Shown here piece by piece: positions 35,241 to 46,895 of a DNA stretch of 47,675 nt (position 1 is its first letter; every line of letters begins with the position of its first letter). Below the pieces are notes generated by a model. The model was not told the origin of the DNA, made no database searches, and saw only the letters and a program-made list of their open reading frames with translations. Source of the DNA: Klebsormidium nitens (Eukaryota; Streptophyta; Klebsormidiophyceae; Klebsormidiales; Klebsormidiaceae). Where the stretch lies: contig DF237596.1 of assembly GCA_000708835.1 (NCBI GenBank), positions 1 to 47,675 of the forward strand. The letters are read 5' to 3'. Position numbers and translations under genes: made by a program.

Positions 35241-36948
35241 GAGCCAGGATGGCGCTTTTGTGTTGGCAGAGGGTAAAGAGCAAGCAAGTAGAGACGTATT
35301 TACAGCTCGTCCTGTACTCCAGGGCACTGACTACCACTACTTAGTAGAACCCACCATATCTGCCAAAGAGATTGGTATGAGCGAACCAATTATCTGAAAC
35401 ACAAATGCTGATCGCTTGTTGAAGAAAAAGTCTGCTCAGGCCACCATGGCTGTGGACTAATTCCTCCAGGCTTCCATCTTAGACAAAGATAGTTGTGTTG
35501 GTAGGCTGACGAACACATTGGTGTTGATGGAAACATTCTGCCAAGAACGTAAGCAACGACCAACAATCCATGCCACCATGCACCCCTGGTACATATTGCT
35601 GACAGACCGTGTCATATCTGCCTTTTGATACTAGATACATAAGTCTCCTCAAAAAACAACAACACAACAACACCAGTCAACTTTCAGAAGAGACAAGCCT
35701 TCTCCGTGCAATAAGCCTGCAACAAGAACTGAACATTGAGCAGAAATGCAACCAACAATGCGAAACATCTGTTGCTTGCACTGTTGGCATTGCAGCCCAT
35801 GAGCAACTGCACAGTGCTGAAGGCAGCTGAACGCTCGAACTTTCAAGTTGGGAAATCTCGAGTTGACGGCCTGCCGGCGTCGGCCGCTGTAAGATCCGAG
35901 TGGTTCGGTCCGTCCGATGCCCATCCGACGGTGGAGAGGACGTACAGGGCGTTCCAACCCACAACTCCGATCTCAAGGGAACGTGGACATAGTCTTCGGA
36001 GGAAGGGCCCATTTCTCGGGTTCGACGGTGACGGGTACTGTGGAAAGCCACCGGCCTCTTCTTTGTCGGCGTGAGGGGAAAAGCTCGGCCATCAGTCCTG
36101 TAGCGGGGCCTTGGTGCTGTGATGATCTTCCTCCGGCAACTGGTGCTGAGCTTGCCCGAGCTGCCTGGCCGGAACTTGCTTCAATTCGAGTTCGAGCTCC
36201 AATTTCTGGCAGACACTCCCTTCTCCCGCAGGTTGCTAAAAGCGCTTGCCTTACACACCCAAACCAGAAGTGTTGCGCCACGTTTGACGTGCGATTCAGA
36301 GGGAGAGGGGATAGGTCATTTAGCAAAGAGTCTAGTATTTACCCTTGACGCCTCATGGTGCGCTGCGCCAGCCAGGCCCGCCGCCTTTCAGAAGCAACTC
36401 CACTGAGGTGGGATGCTTTGCCCTGCAATCAGCATATTTTGAAATGAAACTTATGATCGTTGAGTTTGCATCATGGTCATGACTGCGCAAGAACCAGAAA
36501 CATGCCAAGCTGGATGTGTCGGCCTTACCTTCAGCACCGACAGCAGTCTCTTAGCCAAAGTTGCTGAGAGGCTTGTCTTTCATGATATCCTGCATGACCA
36601 ACCTTTACCATGCCCTTTTTTGGAACCAGTTGTCAAAGATCTCCAGCAGAAAGGTCCTGTCCTTGAAAAAGATGTCAATGTCTTCTGCCTATCTACTCAA
36701 GGCTGACACCTTTTGCACACACTCCGTATCACCATTGTTATGCTGTCTCCCTCTTTATATCCTCTCGGACTAAGCACTTGTGTTGTCAGTGTTGGGCAAG
36801 CACCTAACTTGGCGAAGCCCCTTGTGGGGCCCTTGTGGGGGTCAAAAGTTTCGTTGCTTCTTATCTAGGGCACAAACGCCTTAAAGTTTTTGGGACAGTT
36901 TGTAGTGACACCCTGCTGTGAAACTTGCAGGCCCCTACTCTGGTAGTC
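35241..36948. other. Unresolved region upstream of GTE gene
   Basis: This 1.7 kb lies between the minus-strand gene of unknown function and the GTE gene. It should hold their promoters and perhaps 5' exons. About 35850-36330 is GC-rich and open on both strands (up to 143 codons plus, 117 to 124 codons minus), but none of these frames matches a family I know. About 36900-36935 looks like a splice acceptor, so the GTE transcript may have an upstream exon. Confidence 0.4.
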
Positions 36949-39900
36949 ATGCCGCTAGCAGTGAGGGGTTTTCCCAAGCGGACTACTTCATCTGCTCGGC
37001 CTGCCACTACCCCACCTTCCGTCCTGGAGGTTGACTTCTCGGACAGTCGCATGCCGGGCCTTGTTGAAAGTCCCATGGCTTCCGAGGCCGACAACTACTC
37101 ATGGCCGCAGAAGTCGCTAAAAGTACAGAAAAAGGAGCAGATCAGGCGGGAGCTGGAGCGGCTTCAGCAGCAGAGGGTAGCGCTGGAGGCAAAGGAAAGG
37201 GCGGTGGAGCTGCAGGAGAGCGGGGGGCTGAAGCGGAAGAGACTAGATGAGTTGACAGATGTTGTTGGGAGCCCGGTGCCGGGGCCTCGCAAGATCCCGA
37301 AGCTGAAGATCAAGCAGCAGGGACAGCTTGTGAGATCAGCGGAGTTCATTGACGGGAGGATAGGGGATAAGAGGACGGTGGGAAAGGGTCCCCTTTCCCT
37401 GGCAACCCAAAGTTTCCACCGCGGCCCTCCTCAGCCGGTCTACCTGGAGCGCCCGGCAGCCGCAGTGAGAGAGGCCGCTGAACCATCTGGGCGGGGGCAG
37501 CCCCCTCTTGTAATGCCCCTTCAACCACAGCACTCCCTGAAATCCCCTAAGGCAAAAACCCTCCTTTTCGAGCCCGTAAGCATCCCCGGCACTTGGGAGC
37601 TGTTAGAGCAGTGCAAGCAGGTGATGCAGCACCTATCAAAGAATAAAAACGCAGGGGCGTTTAGGCAACCTGTAGATGTGGTCGGGCTAGGGTTACCAAA
37701 CTACTATGACAAGGTTAAGGAGCCAATGGATTTGTCGCTAGTCAGAGACCGTCTCACCAGGGGCTATTACACCACACCCGCTCAGTTTGCGAGAGATGTG
37801 CGCCTGATCTGGTCAAACTGCAAGCTTTTCAATCCGGCAGAGTCATCCTTTGCCCAGATGGCAGATAAGATGAGCCAGAGTTTTGAGTCAAAGTTTGCAC
37901 CAATAGAGCGGCAGATGCGGGATCTTGGGTTGACGAGTGTGGAAGAGGAGGACGAGCGAGTGGCCCAGGAGAAGGCAATCATGGAAGCAGAGAGGCGGGC
38001 AAAGATGTGAGTCAATTTTTCTCTTTGCCACTGTGTGAAACCGGGATTATGCAGTTTGTTGTAGATCTGCTTTTGAAGCAGAGTTGCTGATTGTGCACTT
38101 TGTCCGCTGTGGTGGTTGCGAAGCGTTTATATTGCAAGGGTATATGTCAGGGTGTCAGAAAGCCATCACACTGTCGGCAGAATTGACGTCTTTTGATTCT
38201 ACGATTTACGTCATATGATTGAAGGGAGTTGTTTTTGTCTACTTCAGGCTTGAGGACCAGCAGAAAGCAGTTGCCCGATACTGGGAGCTGCAGCAGCAGC
38301 AGAAGGATAATGAGATCAAATCGGCACACCGCGCCCAGGAGCGGGCTCAGCAACGTGCCGCGGCAGCAGCGGCGGCGGCAGCGTTAGCAGAGCAGGCCCG
38401 GTTGGCTAAGGAGAGTGGCGAGCTAGAATCGCAGGCTGAGCCTGAACCAGTAAGTGCTTCTTTCACGCGCCAGATCTTCTGCAGAATGCTTGGTCGTTCT
38501 TGATGCGCCTGGTTGATATTCTCTCTTACTTTGTTTGTTGAGAGCTTGTACCAACAACAGGTGTCACCCTGTTGTGTCTAGGGAGCACTCTGGCGCTTGC
38601 TGTTTTTTTGTACCAGTAGTCCATCCTCTATTGGCTATCACATGTTTTCTAAGCGATGGCCGCTTCCCAATCTGCATTTGATATTACGGCTTTACTGTGT
38701 TGTGCAGGCTTCTCGTGTTAAGCGGGAGGCCTCAAAGCGAGCAAACGAGATGGTCCACCGGTTTATCGCGGACCAGAAAGGACCAATGCCCAAGCTAGAG
38801 GCGCCCTCCCGTCGGCACAAGTAAGCGCCCGCTCCACTTAAAAGGATGTGACTTTCATGAGACACTTGATCATGCTCTTGGCATGCAGCCGCTTCTTGGT
38901 GTCCATCTCGATCATCTGAGGCGGGAAACGTGGCATCTCGGTATGATACAGGGAAAGATTGTGGGTGAATACCTTGCGCTTGCTTCTGGAGCTTTACAAG
39001 TAGTTTTCTCTCCTGCAGAAAAAAGAAGCAGAAGAAGGAGCGGGAAGACGACGCTGAGCGTACGCCTAAGGAGCCCAAAACGCCGAAGGAGCCCAAAACG
39101 CCGAAGGAACCCAAACCCAAACGGGAGAAGCAGCCAAAGCGGGAGCGGGCAGAGGGGGGGGGCGTCAACAAGTCGGGGATGACGTATGCTGAGCGGTACG
39201 TGCTATTACGAGTGCTTCTTTCTCTTCTGCGTTTTCACCCTTCCCTGTGTGCACATGGATGACTTGGACTTAAGTTGTCGCGATGGATCGAATCGATTCA
39301 GCTCGTGGTGAGCTAACTCATCAGATTGACAGTCACCTTTGTCCCTGTTTAGCGGGAGGTCGAGTGCGCAGTTGCAAGCTGAACGGCAGGTTGTTGAGCA
39401 AGCATTAAGTTGGAAGAACGTAGTTGTCTTCTTCATTTTATGTAGTATCTTTGCGCATCTGCGTCTCACAAGCTGGCTGCTCATGTGGAAGCGCCCCTTG
39501 TTGTCGCGTGCAGGAGCCAGCTGCCGATGACGACAGGGGAGAAGCAGAAGCTGGCGGCGGACATCCAGAAGCTGCCGGAGGAGAAGATGGAGGCGGTGGT
39601 GGACATTGTGCAGAAGTACATGAACGAGGGCGAGGAGGACATGGTCCTCGACGTCAACGCCATGGACCACGCCACGCTCTGGGAGCTGCGCCGCTTCGTG
39701 TCCAACTTCCTCAAGTCGCGGACCAAGTGGCTCCGCCGCATGGAGAGGCGCGAGGTGAGCCGCCCAGCCGGGAGCCACTTTCACTTTGAACGCTTTGGTC
39801 CTATTCTTCCTGCAGGAGAGACTTCGAAGTTGTTCGTGCACGACTGCTATCCAGATTGCCTGAATGTTCTCGTCAGGATATTGCAGGTTCATGGTCGACA

Positions 39901-40400
39901 ACTTGCCTGCTGTGAAGGTTCAAATGTTTGCTCTTGGCCTTTTCTTATATCATTCGTGAAACTTTCTTCACTAAATGTTTGCGTTTTTTTGTCTCCTCCA
40001 GAGGGAGGGCTACACGCCTCGGCCTCGTGCACCCCGGCCGCCAAAGCCTGCCAAGGAAGGGCAGGACGGGAAGGACGGCTCTGGATCCGAAAGCGGGAGC
40101 GATTCGGAGTCTGGCTCGGGCTCCGGATCTGGCTCGGGGTCTGGATCGGACTCTGATTCGGACAGCGCGTCCAGCTCGGGGTCAGATTCGGGGTCGGGGT
40201 CTGGGTCGGACTCGGACATTGACGTCGGGGATGAGCATGCGCAGAGCGAGGTGGGCCCAGTCAAGGCGGAGGGCAAGCACGGGGAGAACGGAGTAGCAGC
40301 CTCGGACGGGACAAGCAGGGCTCCAGAAGGCGAAGGGGACGAAGGCGGGGGTGAAGCGACGAGTGCGGTTGCCGGGGACGGGGACACTCCGGGCGAGTAG
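36949..40400 (+). CDS. GTE: BET/GTE-type bromodomain protein
   Basis: Nuclear reader of acetylated histones. Six exons: 36949-38006, 38248-38449, 38708-38820, 39019-39195, 39514-39754, 40002-40400; phases consistent, about 729 residues. Order: a basic and coiled-coil N-terminus (KKEQIRRELERLQQQR); a single bromodomain at about 215-315 (WELLEQCKQVMQHL, PNYYDKVKEPMDLS, IWSNCKLFNP with the acetyl-lysine-binding Asn); Gln/Glu/Ala-rich helices; a basic KEPKTPKEP repeat; a NET domain at about 520-595 (MTTGEKQKLAADIQKLPEEK, DHATLWELRRFVSNFL); and a Gly/Ser/Asp-rich acidic tail. One bromodomain plus NET is the plant GTE layout. The first ATG in this open frame is 36949, but an acceptor-like CAG sits 18 bases before it, so a further 5' exon is possible. 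Confidence 0.93.
39062..39115 (+). repeat. Coding 18-base tandem repeat in GTE gene
   Basis: Three copies of ACGCCGAAGGAGCCCAAA with two substitutions, encoding TPKEPK repeats. The basic, proline-rich run precedes the NET domain and resembles nuclear-localisation or histone-tail-like sequence. Confidence 0.85.
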
Positions 40401-41958
40401 GCTCAAGCCGGGAAAAGGCTGACTAACTTCTGCACACGTGGGAATTGCATTCGTGGATTGTTGCTAGGGTGTGGGGCCTTAAGCGCCAACCTGGTTGTCT
40501 GGTTCGATAGGCAGCCTCAGACGCTGCAGTGAAGGGAGCATCGGCCGTTCTTGTGCGCCGTGGGCCCAGGAGGTATCTTTGTGTCGACTCTTGATTCAGG
40601 TTTTCAGTGCCGATCAAACAGTGTTAGTACAGATTATAGTCACCGTTGAGGTCGCTCCGGCATATTTCTGCGAGACGAAAAAGTAAAAATGGGGATCGCT
40701 ATTCATACCGTCGATTCTTGCGGAATTTTCTTAGCCAATGCACCTTTTGCACTCAAAGATCTGCCGGCCGTGTACCACATGACCACTCCGAGGCTCGTTC
40801 ATGGTGCTACATCAAGTTGGCAAGCTGCATGCCCCATGCACTCCAAGGATTATGTATATCAATAGTATGTGTCTGTGCGGCTATTGCCACCTGCACTAGC
40901 TGGACTCATCTAAATATGTGGAGCGATCATATTGGGCATGCATGCCAATGCATAAGTTTCCCTCCAATCAGAATGAGCTTAGCTTCGACATGATCGCGAT
41001 TATTGTATGTATCGAGTCATCATAATTCACATGATATATGGCAGATCAATGAGTTCACGATCCTGCATGTCACCTTGCATGCCAGGTATATTCATACAGC
41101 AAACGACGGTCTGGTCGAAGCTCATGACTTCGCGGTCTCGACTAATTATTATATGATGGCGAACTTGAAATAACGATTATTCTTGCATTCTAGTAGGCGC
41201 ATGCGCTCGCAAATGTTTCGATCATATCAGTGATCGAGTCCCCATGTCAGACGTTGATTACTTAGGACGCGACGTAGCATACATCAATTTGGCATGGTGA
41301 CTGCATGCTTGTCTGTGGTAAAGTACGTATCGTATGTTAAATGTCGGATATCAGGATATAGCGCTGGGCCCCTGCAGTCACTGATACCCCTCCGGGCTCC
41401 CTGATCGATCGATGACAAGTAGATGTGATTATATTCAGAAACCTATGTTGGCGGCCGCCAATAATCAAGCAGTGATTGACAAAACGAGGCTTCTGGACGT
41501 ATGCAGCTGCGCGGCCCTGCAGTTGCGCCTGGGACAGCTTTTGATCAATAGCTGGCGCACATGAGCTGTACAGTCAGGCGACAGGTCACTCAACTGACCC
41601 CAGACGCGCACCAATCCCTTTACCCAGCTTCGCCTTTATTTGCAGCTTTCCCCAATTTTTGGAACGTCTTTCAAACTTGCCGCTCGTTTCCATGAGTTAT
41701 TGGGTACATGTCGAGCACTCCTCTTTGCGCCGCCTGCTGCGGTGTGAGGTCATGTAGTCATAGTGTCCCACATCCTGAGCCACGTGCCGCGGCCGAGGAT
41801 CTGCAGATTGAAGCAAATTGCCGCACTAGGCCGCAACAACTCGCAGACTCAATCTGTGCGTACCCGACCTAGGCGGATACAAGACTTCGAAGCCACTGTT
41901 GGTGCGAAGAGCGCTGTAGGCGGAGGATATGCGGCTACTCTTCAAAGGGACCAAAGCG
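40401..41958. other. Convergent intergenic region with palindrome-dense AT-rich block
   Basis: Tail-to-tail gap of 1.6 kb between the GTE and GT92-like genes. About 40780-41560 is the fifth AT-rich, palindrome-dense block (GATCGATCGATG, TGCATGC, CATATG-like and GCGGCCGC motifs). No coding sequence, RNA gene or transposon is supported. Confidence 0.55.
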
Positions 41959-44900
41959 TCACCGCAGTGCTCTCGTTTCGCGACTTTCCAACTGCAGCTC
42001 CAACGGCCCGGCGCTGTCCTCCGACTCCAACACGGCGAGCATCCGCTGCTCAACCCGCCTTTCTAGTCGCCGCACCACCTCCTTGCTAAGCTCCCCGGGG
42101 CTTATCCTCACAACCCCGGAATCTTCCCGCCTCTTGCTTCTTGGCACCCTCTCGCCCCCTTTCAAACCCAACACACGGGAATCCAGAGCCGCACTTTCGT
42201 TCACTGCCCCCGTCCGCAATCTCCTCATCTCCCGGTCACATGCCTGCACGGCGATCTCTTCCCCGGGCGCTTCTCTGTGCTGCAGCTGCTCCCCCGGGGT
42301 CACCTGATCCAGGTCGGGCGACAGACCGATGTATCGGACCTTGCTGCCGGCCGCGATCAGCATGCGCGCCTCGGCTGCGCCAGCTGGCGCTGCGGAAAGC
42401 GGCCACGTGCATTGCTGGAAGAGCAGGGAGTGGTTGCCGGGCAGCGCGGACGAGTTGAGAGGCATCGTGTTCCTGCAAGGATTGGTGGTGACATTTTGTG
42501 TGCAACTTTGGGCGTTGAAGTCAAGCGCGTCACGAACACTCAGGGACTGAGCTCAATTTTGAGATATGATCCTTTCAGATGAGTTAAGATATTTTAACAT
42601 GAAAACCAAGTCAGGAATCTTGTTCGAGGTTCAGACGTGCTCCGATTCTTCCAAGCATTCTTCTGGGCGAGGCCGGTACAAGTGCTGGTCAAAGAGAGTT
42701 TTTACGGCTCGTCTCGAAAATCATGAACGCTTGCACACTCGTTCGTCTTTGATAAATGCAGTATAACGTGAACAAATCCGCAATGAGCTGCTTCAGACGA
42801 AACTTTTGGATCTGCCGTATCAATGTTGAGAGTCGTTGCAGCATAGCCGTCCTCCCCTTCCAGCCTTGCCTTCTCGATCTCTCAAGAAGAAAATGAAACA
42901 GGACGCGTCGGTGAATTCTCCAGACGGCCGCTCACCAGAACGTGGGCAGCTCCACGATCGCCACGTCATCGCTCAGCGCCGCGCTCCAGTTGCCGAAGCT
43001 GTGCCCGTACTGCGCTCCAATCTGAAACAAAAAAAGAGCACGCCCTTGCATGATGGAGTTCCAAGCCTATATAAAGATGCTCGAGGGCATGCAACATGCT
43101 CTGCAATTAGGTGTTCCAAAATGCAACGGCGGTCAGAATTCATTCCTCTCGCCGATCAAGGCACCGGATACGGAGGACTGTACGTGGCGACTTTCATTGA
43201 AAGATCTTCGTTCAAACATACACTTCCGCCTTCCGCTCGACTCTTTCTCGAAAGCACGTGGCCGTTGACTCCTCCTAAAAAGCTCTTCATCGAGCACCAA
43301 TTCACAAAGAAATGTCAGAAAGGCTACGGAGATGTACTCCCCCTGGATGACATCGTGGTTGCCCTCCTTTCAACAGTCCAAGCTCGACCGTCACTCCATT
43401 CAACCGCTTTAAAGCTCAACCGTCAGTGCACTCCTTCTTTAGCTCGACCGTCGATCCTTTCCGCTTTCAGCTCGACCGTCAGGTCAGTCTTGTTACGACA
43501 TTCAGCTCGAATTCCGATCCGTTCCGCTCTGAGCATTCCGTTCCTGCGCGTACCTGTACATGCGCGGTGGGCCCGTCCAGGAAGAGGGTCCAGTGCGCGA
43601 GCCCCCGGGTGTGCCACAGGCACTGGTTCCGCGCCAAACTCCGCCAGTCCCGCGCGCTGCTTCCGTTTCCGCTGGGCACTTCAGACGCCTCCCATGGCAC
43701 CACCGTAACCAGCTTTTCCCGCTCGTAATCTTGCAACACATTTCTCTCGCCAGCTGGCATGTACACAAACAAGTGCTCGACGCCGATGACACCCACGTGG
43801 TACTCCACAGACTCGACCCACTCTGCGCGTGAGACTGTGGCGTTAATCGGCCCCACGCACGCCGCCAGCTGGAACCGCGGCTGCCGCACTAGGCTCGCGA
43901 GCGGCTTCAGCGTGAAACTAGAGCGGGCGACGTTTCCGTCCGAGCTCGTGGGCAGCCCGTTGACACTACCGTCTGTTTCTACACTGTCCAGCAGGCTGAG
44001 TGTCACGGGCAGCAGCGTGGCCGGTTCAAGCAGCACGGTATTGGGCCTCCACTGCGCGTCTCCCCGCGAGTCGGGGCGCGCTTGTTTCAGCTGGTCGCTG
44101 AACGTTGGGGCGAGGGGGCAGTGTAGCAGAAGCAGAGAGCTGTTGCCCCCCGCCGGAGAGGTTGCGGTCATACGGGCGGTGTTGCGCCCGACCTGGCATA
44201 GGAAAGAGGGGGGCACGAGGGCGGCGGCGGTGCCGTTGGAGTGGAGGGCGAGGAAGAGGAGGGAGAAGAGGCCCAGGAATCGGTCCCGGGTCAGCCACGC
44301 CCTGTTGAAGCAGAAGCTGGGACGTGAGAAGCAAGACTTGATGCTGCTTCTCTTGACAAGACTACTTCATTAAGGACCATCTACGGTCGTGCTTGGTGTT
44401 CGAATAGACCTGTGAACAGCTACTGTCGATTATTGAAGTCCAATACTTCGAAGGAGAACGGAATTTTGATCCTCGCTCGAGAAGGAGATGTCAACCGCAG
44501 CCAGCTAGACTGGCGGCCGAGCGTTATCCTCTAAACCGTAAAGCTGCCTTGCTTGAATCGTCCCCATCTACGCTCGCCAATCTGCCGAAGTCCAAGCTCA
44601 CACCAAGCAGTTTCAGCTCGTTTTCAATCTCTGCTCATTGCATCACCTGTAGATTCGTATCCAGGCATCCCCACTTGGCGTCGCCAGCTCGAGCCACGTC
44701 CCATTCTCCCCCCCTTTCTCCAGCTCGGCAATCCCTAGGGACCACAGCGGCAGTGCTCCTGGGCTCCCGTCCTCCTGCTCTTCGGTCTCTGCCGCTGCTC
44801 CGGACGCATTCACACTGCCACTTAACGCCCGCCCATAGAGATTGACGGTCACCTCGGGGGCGGTTTCATTCCAGCGATACCACCGGCTGAGGCGCGAGAT

Positions 44901-45763
44901 GCGTTTTGCAGTCAGAGGGGACGACGTCCCATCTGCAACCGCACTGCTCTCCTCGAAGGTTGGAGAAGAAACGGTGACAGTCACACTGCAGCTGGCAGTC
45001 ACTCCTGCACTGGAGTTCCCCGTTCCGTTTCCACTCCCCTCTATGACCCCTGGGGGTGTGCACACAGTAATACCCGTTTCGCTCAACGCTGTCCCGTCTT
45101 TCTCCTCTGTACTCGTTCCATTCCCTGTTGCCCCGAGCTCCTCTGACTGCAGCCTGAGCGCAAACACGTACGCATCTCCGTCCATGAGCAAGCCCGCATT
45201 CTCAAACGGCATCCGCTTCTCTTCCTCGCTGAGCTGCCGGAACTGCTCCCACACCTCCCGCCGGCTGCCGTTCTGCTCGTCCCTCACGCCTAGTTCCCGC
45301 AGCCGCACCTCCGTGTCCCCATCTTGAATCAGGCTTGCATCGTACTGCGCCTGCCGACACCCCCCCCCGCTGTCCCCCTCCCCCTTGCATCCACTTTCCG
45401 CCACTGCCTGTGAGCCCTCAAACAGCCCCCCTGTCGCGTTTCTGTCCACAAACAGACTCCCACTCGTCACTTGTTCCCCCCCCCCTTGTTTCGATCCTTC
45501 CTGGTGGCCTTGTTAAGCATCGTCCGCGCAGGCATGCGCACGAGCCTTATTGCAGAGTGGGGGTCATTGGCAAGGCGGTCGATGGAGACCCGTGTTTGAT
45601 TCAGCAGGTTGCTCCCCGACAAGATCACTGTCATCCCAATGAGGCCCATAAGGGGCAAAAGCAGCGCAGCCGCTCGTTGACGCACGCCCTTGCGCGGGCT
45701 GCGCATCCGTGGGCTCAGCAACCGAGGGGAGCGGGGACTGAGGGGGGCTTCTTTTTGCCCCAT
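41959..45763 (-). CDS. GT92/DUF23-like type II membrane protein (frame-disrupted)
   Basis: Probable Golgi glycosyltransferase-like protein. Exons: 45763-44647, 44316-43554, 43021-42936, 42472-41959. The N-terminus has Ser-Pro-Arg repeats, then one membrane segment at residues 31-50 (AAALLLPLMGLIGMTVILSG), giving type II topology with a lumenal body. The lumenal part carries many N-glycosylation sequons (NAT, NGS, NGT, NSS, NAS). The DUF23 core is seen in CVGPINATVSRAEWVESVEY, HVGVIGVEHLFVYM, VTVVPWE and RNQCLWHTRG. Where the family normally has FLDVDEF, this protein has FLDGPTAHV, so the DxD metal site seems lost or displaced. Exon 1 is out of frame by one base at a C10 run (45476-45485); its 1117 bases need one more to match exon 2's phase. 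With that allowed, the product is about 826 residues. Family assignment is moderate. Confidence 0.68.
43381..43514. repeat. Intronic AGCTCGACCGTC repeats
   Basis: The intron between exons 2 and 3 of the DUF23 region (43022-43553) has imperfect copies of AGCTCGACCGTC starting at 43381, 43413, 43441 and 43469, with a decayed one at 43503; spacing is 28-34 bases. The same 12-mer occurs once in OPR intron 7 at 31481-31492. Confidence 0.7.
45476..45485. other. C10 homopolymer breaking the GT92-like reading frame
   Basis: Ten C (G10 in the coding strand) lie between the membrane-anchor segment (ending RKDRNK) and the lumenal segment (beginning VTSGSLFVDRN). With ten bases the frame stops at once; eleven or eight would join the two open parts, and the phase at the exon 1 donor agrees with this. 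Confidence 0.75.
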
Positions 45764-46411
45764 TGCGTATCTGTTCTGCCAAACGAGATGCCTCAAGCAT
45801 AGTTATCTGAGGACAGGGGACTGGGGCACTGACATGCGGCCATAGCATTTGGTTGTACGTCCAATCATACACTACACTAAACTGTAATGCTGGCTATGGA
45901 AAGGGCAACTTGTGTTCGCATTGATGTTGATGTCTGCCTCCTTTTGCGCAACACTTTGCCCTCTCATTGGCAATGCTGGCCCCCAAACCTGCCCATCTTA
46001 CCGGTCGCTTTCTCGGTTCTCTCTGTTCACCAACTTCTGGATGGGCTGCCCCCACCATTGCCTGGATATCAAATTAGCGACGCACAATTGAAGCGTCTAC
46101 TCTGCGAACCCTGACGGCCTGCCCTGCCCATCTTAAGTGAAACCCTAATCTGATATTCTTGATTCCGCACTGACATCTTTACATCTTCGTGCAGCAGGAA
46201 AGCCCCTGATCTGAAACCTCAACAATAACATGCCAAACGCAGCATGAAGCGCAGGAGTCCCGTTCACTCATTCTCTTCTGCAACCACAACATGACCATCG
46301 CAATACCTGGCTTCCATGATGATGACAATGTTGCATGCAACGAGACGCCGCAGGATGGTCTGAATTGGCAACGCTCTGAATCAGACTTTCTCTCAGGCTG
46401 GATTCGCGTGA
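45764..46411. promoter_or_regulatory. Upstream region of GT92-like gene with telo-box
   Basis: Presumed promoter of the minus-strand GT92-like gene and possibly of a plus-strand gene. A perfect AAACCCTAA telo-box lies at 46140-46148, about 380 bases from the GT92-like ATG. No gene is supported here. Confidence 0.35.
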
Positions 46412-46895
46412 AATGTATACGCCGGTTCATACACCTCCCGGCTGTGGAACGAGGACCGCATCGGGGTAGCACACCTTTACTTGTTGCCCGGTGGGATCAG
46501 CTCCGGCTGCATTGTTACAGAGCTTTCCCATGCGCGAGACCTCTATCTGGCGCTGGACCGAACAGGGTGCGTACCATACTCGACGCACCCCGCGGTACGT
46601 ACCTGGGCATGAAAAATGGCCAATGGCATGCATAGAATTGCTGCCATGGTGTCATTGCTGGAACCTCACTGTTGACATCATTTAGGTTTGACCCATTCCT
46701 TAACTGTTGATAATTCTGCCGTTCTCGCAGGCATACGTGCTGCAAAACCGGTGTCAGAATCTCCTGTACTTACACCGTCCGGACGTCCGACCCGGAACAG
46801 GGAGGCTAACAACCACGTCCAGGCAGATTGACGGTGCTGGTTGCCCGACGCTTATCCAACGGCTGCGAAGTCCTGATCTCAAACCCGGTGTCTAA
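46412..46895 (+). CDS. Possible partial gene, two exons, function unknown
   Basis: Not recognised. An open stretch ending at a GTACGT donor (46594/46595) encodes protein-like sequence (LWNEDRIGVAHLYLLPGG, then SSGCIVTELSHARDLYLALD). It joins in phase zero to 46731-46895, which starts AYVLQNRCQNLLYLHRPD and ends in a stop. An AATAAA at 47035-47040 could be its polyadenylation signal. No start codon or upstream acceptor was found for the first part, which is bounded on the left by an in-frame TGA at 46409. It could be a broken gene, or need another frame or exon upstream. Confidence 0.25.

Noticed and set aside
35917-36348. Plus-strand open frame of 143 codons with a faint arrestin-like pattern (FGGRAHFSGSTVTGTV).
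   Set aside because: Only one short segment looks family-like, no splice partners were found, and the GC-rich region is open on both strands.
44842-45327. Plus-strand open frame of 161 codons opposite the GT92-like exon 1.
   Set aside because: Ser/Val/Pro-rich shadow of the minus-strand lumenal stem, which has the sequons and membrane anchor context.
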